Assembly: GCA_029250945.1 (NCBI GenBank)
Contig: JAQXEG010000034.1
Location: forward strand, 1 to 64,000
Direction: 5' to 3'
DNA from: Yoonia sp.
Lineage (GTDB): Bacteria; Pseudomonadota; Alphaproteobacteria; Rhodobacterales; Rhodobacteraceae
Length of the DNA: 64,000 nucleotides
The first letter of the stretch is position 1. Every line of letters starts with the position of its first letter. Position numbers and translations under genes: made by a program. This document shows positions 61,328-64,000 of the stretch, piece after piece. The notes beneath the pieces are model-generated. The model was not told the DNA's origin and did not search any database. It saw nothing but the letters and a program-made list of their open reading frames with translations.

Positions 61328-62011
61328 TTGAACAAATAAATCGCAGAATTCATTGGGACCTTTACATTGGTCCTATTCGGGTGTGGTGCGGCTGTAATCG
61401 CAGGCGCTGACATTGAGCTAACGGGCATTAGCTTTGCCTTTGGTCTGGCGCTGATTGGCATGGCCTATAGTATCGGCGCGGTTTCGGGTTGCCACATCAA
61501 TCCCGCCGTTTCTTTGGGTATGGTTGCCGCAGGCCGCATGACCCTGCCAGAAGCCATACAATACATCATTGCCCAAGTTGCAGGCGCTGTCGTTGCCGCA
61601 TTGGTGCTGATGATCATCGCGAGCGGGAAGGCTGATTATTCGGTTGCGACAAATGGGCTTGGCCAAAACGGCTGGGGAGCCGGTTATCTGGGCGAATATT
61701 TCATGGGTGCAGCATTCATGTTCGAGGTTGTGGCAACCTTCCTCTTCATGGTCGTAATTTTGGGTGCCACAAGCGCATCTGCGCCCGCAGGCTTTGCTGG
61801 TCTGGCCATTGGCCTGGCGTTGGTGGTGATCCACTTGGTTGGTATCAATGTCACGGGTGTTTCAGTGAATCCCGCACGGTCCGTTGGTCCAGCGCTGTTT
61901 GTCGGTGGAACTGCGTTGGCACAACTGTGGCTATTCATCGTGGCCCCGATTATCGGCGCGGCACTTGCCGGTTTGTTGTTCAAATCTGGTATGGTCGACG
62001 CGGACGTGTAA
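61328..62011 (+). pseudogene. aqpZ: Aquaporin Z-like, in-frame TAA at codon 4
   Basis: Water channel of the MIP family, 227 codons from TTG 61328, which has GGAGG eight bases upstream. The frame reads M-N-K-stop-I-A-E-F-I-G-T-F-T-L, where homologues read M-x-K-K-L-x-A-E. The TAA lies at 61337-61339. The rest is intact: six helices and both NPA boxes (GCHINPAVSLGMV, GVSVNPARSVGPAL). Re-initiation at TTG 61367 would lose part of helix 1. It is either a recent null allele or a sequence error at one base. Confidence 0.8.
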
Positions 62012-62029
62012 GGGCTTTGGCCACACAAG

Positions 62030-62060
62030 AAGGGCCACCTGTTTGCGCAGGTGGCCCTTT
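62030..62060. terminator. Bidirectional terminator
   Basis: AAGGGCCACCTG, a 6-base loop, CAGGTGGCCCTT then TGTGTTT. A 12-bp stem between the convergent aquaporin and Hsp20 genes. Confidence 0.85.
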
Positions 62061-62066
62061 GTGTTT

Positions 62067-62534
62067 CTAGTTGATCTTGTCTGCTTCAATCACTTGCGGG
62101 TCAGGTGCTGATTGCGAAGTAATCTTGATCTGGCGGGGCTTCAGCGCCTCTGGCACTTCGCGCACCAGATCAATATGCAGCATGCCGTTTTCATGGGCCG
62201 CGCCGGTCACCTTTACATGGTCGGCAAGATGGAAGCGCCGTTCAAACGCACGGGTGGCGATGCCACGGTGCAGGAACGTTTTGGTGTTTTCATCCTCGGC
62301 CTTGCGGGCAGTGACGTGTAGGTTCTGTTCCTTGACCTCAATCGCGAGGTCATTTTCGCCAAAACCGGCGACCGCAATCGAGATGCGCCATGCATCATCG
62401 TCGGTCTTTTCGATGTTGTATGGGGGGTAGCTGGTGTTGCTGGTGTCATTGGCCAGCGCGCGATCCATAAGATCGGCAATCTGATCAAAGCCGACGGTTG
62501 CACGGTAAAGTGGTGTCAAATCAAGCGTACGCAT
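62067..62534 (-). CDS. Small heat shock protein (Hsp20/IbpA)
   Basis: 155 aa. Alpha-crystallin domain at about residues 35-135 (YNIEKTDDDAWRISIAVAGF, VKEQNLHVTARK, FHLADHVKVTGAAHENGMLH) with a C-terminal KPRQIKI (I-x-I). It holds unfolded proteins for refolding. The N-terminus MRTLDLTPLYRATVGFDQI is the IbpA-type opening. Terminator-separated from the convergent aquaporin. Confidence 0.93.
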   Translation of the reverse strand: MRTLDLTPLYRATVGFDQIADLMDRALANDTSNTSYPPYNIEKTDDDAWRISIAVAGFGENDLAIEVKEQNLHVTARKAEDENTKTFLHRGIATRAFERRFHLADHVKVTGAAHENGMLHIDLVREVPEALKPRQIKITSQSAPDPQVIEADKIN

Positions 62535-62682
62535 AGGTCATCCTTTATCAAGCGATAACAATTGTTTGGCCTTCCGGAATTGGACAGGCCGGTGTGGAAT
62601 GGACCCTGATATCAGGCGCCCATGACACTCAGTTGGGGATGGTGATTGCGCGTTTCAAGGGGTGGATGATAGCCCGCAATCG

Positions 62683-63477
62683 TTAGGGTTTGACGAATTT
62701 TGCGCCGCCGTCACTGCGCTGGCCGTTTGTGATGATGGTACGTGCGCCACCGGTGCTTTGGCTGTCGAAAAGGTTGCGCAATGTGGCCAAAGGCGCCTCA
62801 AGCGCGGTTCCGATGGACACCTGCGTTCCGTCAAGCATTGCCATTGCCGATACGACCGAGACGATTTCAACCTGCCCATTGGACAGCTGAAAAACGGGTG
62901 CACCCGACGATCCGAATGCGACGTTACAGCTCATGACAAGGATGCCGTCCTGTTTACTGATCACATTGCACACCTCTTGCAAGCTGGGCGCATTGGCACG
63001 GTCGGCGCCATAGGACACGACGCCGATCTGGTCCCCGTTTTGCGGATGGCTTGCGATTGGATAAGGGGTGATCCGACCGTTTCGGATGGGCTGGTCAAGC
63101 TCCAGAATTGCGATGTCGTTCATAACCTTGGAGGTATCCGTGCTTGGTCCCAGATGCACATAGTCTGGGTACGGCAAGAGGCGGCTGATGCCGCGTGATG
63201 CGGCGGCACGTCCATCGCGCACGCCTGCCTCGAACGCGAACCGGTCGGGCGACAGTTGCACGCCGTCGCGGTCAAACAGGCAGTGGGCCGCGGTCAAGAT
63301 CAGGCGCGGTTCAATGAGGGCCGCGGTGCAGAACCCCTTGCCGATAATATCCAGCCGCCCGACACCTTCCCAACCCTTACTGGCGTCGCGGGTTTGCAGC
63401 GCCACAAGACCGGAATCTTGAGCCATAGCTGGCAGTGCCAAGCAAAGCGATATGATCAGTGGCAAGAGCCGCATCAA
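62683..63477 (-). CDS. Trypsin-like serine protease, secreted
   Basis: 264 aa. Signal peptide at residues 1-19 (LPAMAQ). The catalytic triad is complete: His in LTAAHCLFDR, Asp in NDIAILELDQ, Ser in FGSSGAPVFQL. It most resembles V8/glutamyl-endopeptidase-like S1 proteases, without a PDZ domain. The two Cys pairs (CTAAL...HC and EVC...SC) may form disulfides. No regulator or inhibitor gene is nearby. Confidence 0.88.
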   Translation of the reverse strand: MMRLLPLIISLCLALPAMAQDSGLVALQTRDASKGWEGVGRLDIIGKGFCTAALIEPRLILTAAHCLFDRDGVQLSPDRFAFEAGVRDGRAAASRGISRLLPYPDYVHLGPSTDTSKVMNDIAILELDQPIRNGRITPYPIASHPQNGDQIGVVSYGADRANAPSLQEVCNVISKQDGILVMSCNVAFGSSGAPVFQLSNGQVEIVSVVSAMAMLDGTQVSIGTALEAPLATLRNLFDSQSTGGARTIITNGQRSDGGAKFVKP

Positions 63478-63534
63478 GGAACCTCTGGGTCGGATGCGGC
63501 CCGTTTAGCGGCCGCTTAGGGCCACATTAAGGCA

Positions 63535-64000
63535 TTAACGCAGGATTGGAACAGGTGGTGTTTGTCCGGCTTTTCCGTCCAATCCAGCGGGGCGCGGTCC
63601 GCCCGTGGCCCAATCCAGAAGCTCAACGGTGTGTACAATCGGCGTGTCCGTCCCTGACCCGATTTGCATCATGCAACCGATGTTGCCTGCGGCGATAATA
63701 TCGGGTTGCAGCGCCTCTAACGTCTGTACCTTGCGATCCTTAAGCTGGGCGGAAATCTCGGGCTGCATCAGGTTATAGGTGCCAGCGGACCCACAGCATA
63801 GATGGCTGTCGGCAGGTTCCAAAACTGTGAACCCCACCTTTTTCAAGAGCGTTTTCGGGTGCGTTTTAATTTGCTGGCCGTGTTGCAACGAACAGGCGGC
63901 GTGATACGCGACCTTGGTGTTCTGGTCGGCTTGCGTGGGCAGATCGAGCTTCATTAGCGCCTCGGACACATCCATCGCAATCGCTGACACGCGGGCGGCA
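63535..64000 (-). CDS. glcF: Glycolate oxidase iron-sulfur subunit, C-terminal part (runs off the window)
   Basis: Only the last 155 codons are in view; the frame is open to base 64000. The second CCG domain is seen: YHAACSLQHGQQIKTHPKTL, HLCCGSAGTYNLMQPEISAQ and IAAGNIGCMMQIG, which bind an iron-sulfur centre. GlcF works with GlcD and GlcE to oxidise glycolate to glyoxylate. The N-terminal ferredoxin domain would lie beyond the edge. Confidence 0.85.
   Translation of the reverse strand, partial: AARVSAIAMDVSEALMKLDLPTQADQNTKVAYHAACSLQHGQQIKTHPKTLLKKVGFTVLEPADSHLCCGSAGTYNLMQPEISAQLKDRKVQTLEALQPDIIAAGNIGCMMQIGSGTDTPIVHTVELLDWATGGPRPAGLDGKAGQTPPVPILR

Noticed and set aside
156-62011. Reassigned stop codons (recoding of TAA/TAG) to explain internal stops
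   Set aside because: Both TAA and TAG end many intact genes here (for example leuC and the ClpP-like gene), so global reassignment is not possible.
1-64000. CRISPR array, prophage, insertion sequences, tRNA or rRNA genes
   Set aside because: I saw no regular spacer repeats, no integrase, transposase or phage structural genes, and no cloverleaf-like sequence in this window.

Overview
The window is a chromosomal segment from an alphaproteobacterium of the family Rhodobacteraceae, most likely the Roseobacter group. The evidence is MipZ, the F-ATPase a-c-b'-b operon standing apart from F1, the rpsP-rimM-trmD-rplS-rpmE block, an NDUFS6-like zinc protein, HspQ, a free-methionine sulfoxide reductase, and two dimethylglycine/sarcosine dehydrogenase-type enzymes beside a betaine-homocysteine methyltransferase-like gene. 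There are no tRNA or rRNA genes, insertion sequences, prophage genes or CRISPR arrays. Functional assignments come from reading the proteins by eye, without database searches.

Layout: (1) 1-9.6 kb holds a glutaredoxin with an internal stop, a small membrane protein without a normal start, a TetR regulator with two operators, CopA, LolA, a lytic transglycosylase-like lipoprotein, an AEC transporter, HspQ, a gamma-glutamyltransferase-like protein and a thiolase lacking one catalytic Cys. (2) 9.6-18 kb holds msrC and then a co-directional one-carbon cluster: XRE-cupin regulator, GFA protein, DMGDH-like, GlxA/AraC regulator, homocysteine methyltransferase, second DMGDH-like. (3) 18-23 kb is rsfS-rlmH-gpmI-envC-ctpA on the minus strand. 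(4) 23-25.5 kb is eroded: a two-gene deletion scar, a SOUL protein and an MscS channel with a 5' nonsense codon. (5) 25.6-33.5 kb is the leu region: leuC, three tandem paralogues with Tat-like leaders, leuD, two disrupted genes, leuB, a frameshifted ClpP-like secreted protein and a DMT transporter. (6) 33.5-39 kb holds a glutamate-synthase-like protein, mipZ, a DEAD-box helicase, a DUF1992 protein and an ester cyclase-like protein. (7) 39-46 kb is the ribosomal/SRP block ending at ffh, with a sulfotransferase-like gene inserted. (8) 46-49 kb is azoreductase, LysR, DMT transporter and ArsR. (9) 49-52 kb is the F0 operon. (10) 52-64 kb holds GntR, an OmpA-like lipoprotein, an Ada-type repair protein, nth, a PfkB kinase, HIT, an ABC ATPase, the zinc protein, rpiB, polA, an aquaporin with a stop at codon 4, Hsp20, a trypsin-like protease and the end of glcF.

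Three things stand out. First, three tandem paralogues of an unrecognised family (Tat-like leader, winged-helix-like core, conserved HL-x-x-LC tail) sit translationally coupled inside the leuC-leuD interval. Second, non-essential genes are disrupted unusually often by in-frame TAA/TAG codons, lost start codons, one-base losses in homopolymers and a deletion, while essential genes are intact. Third, two dispersed motif families lie at gene 3' ends: a palindrome around GATGGGTTAAAACCCATC overlapping or just after stop codons, and a directional CTCGCTTTTTCnAAATACTC-type motif that mostly follows stop codons in the same orientation as the gene.
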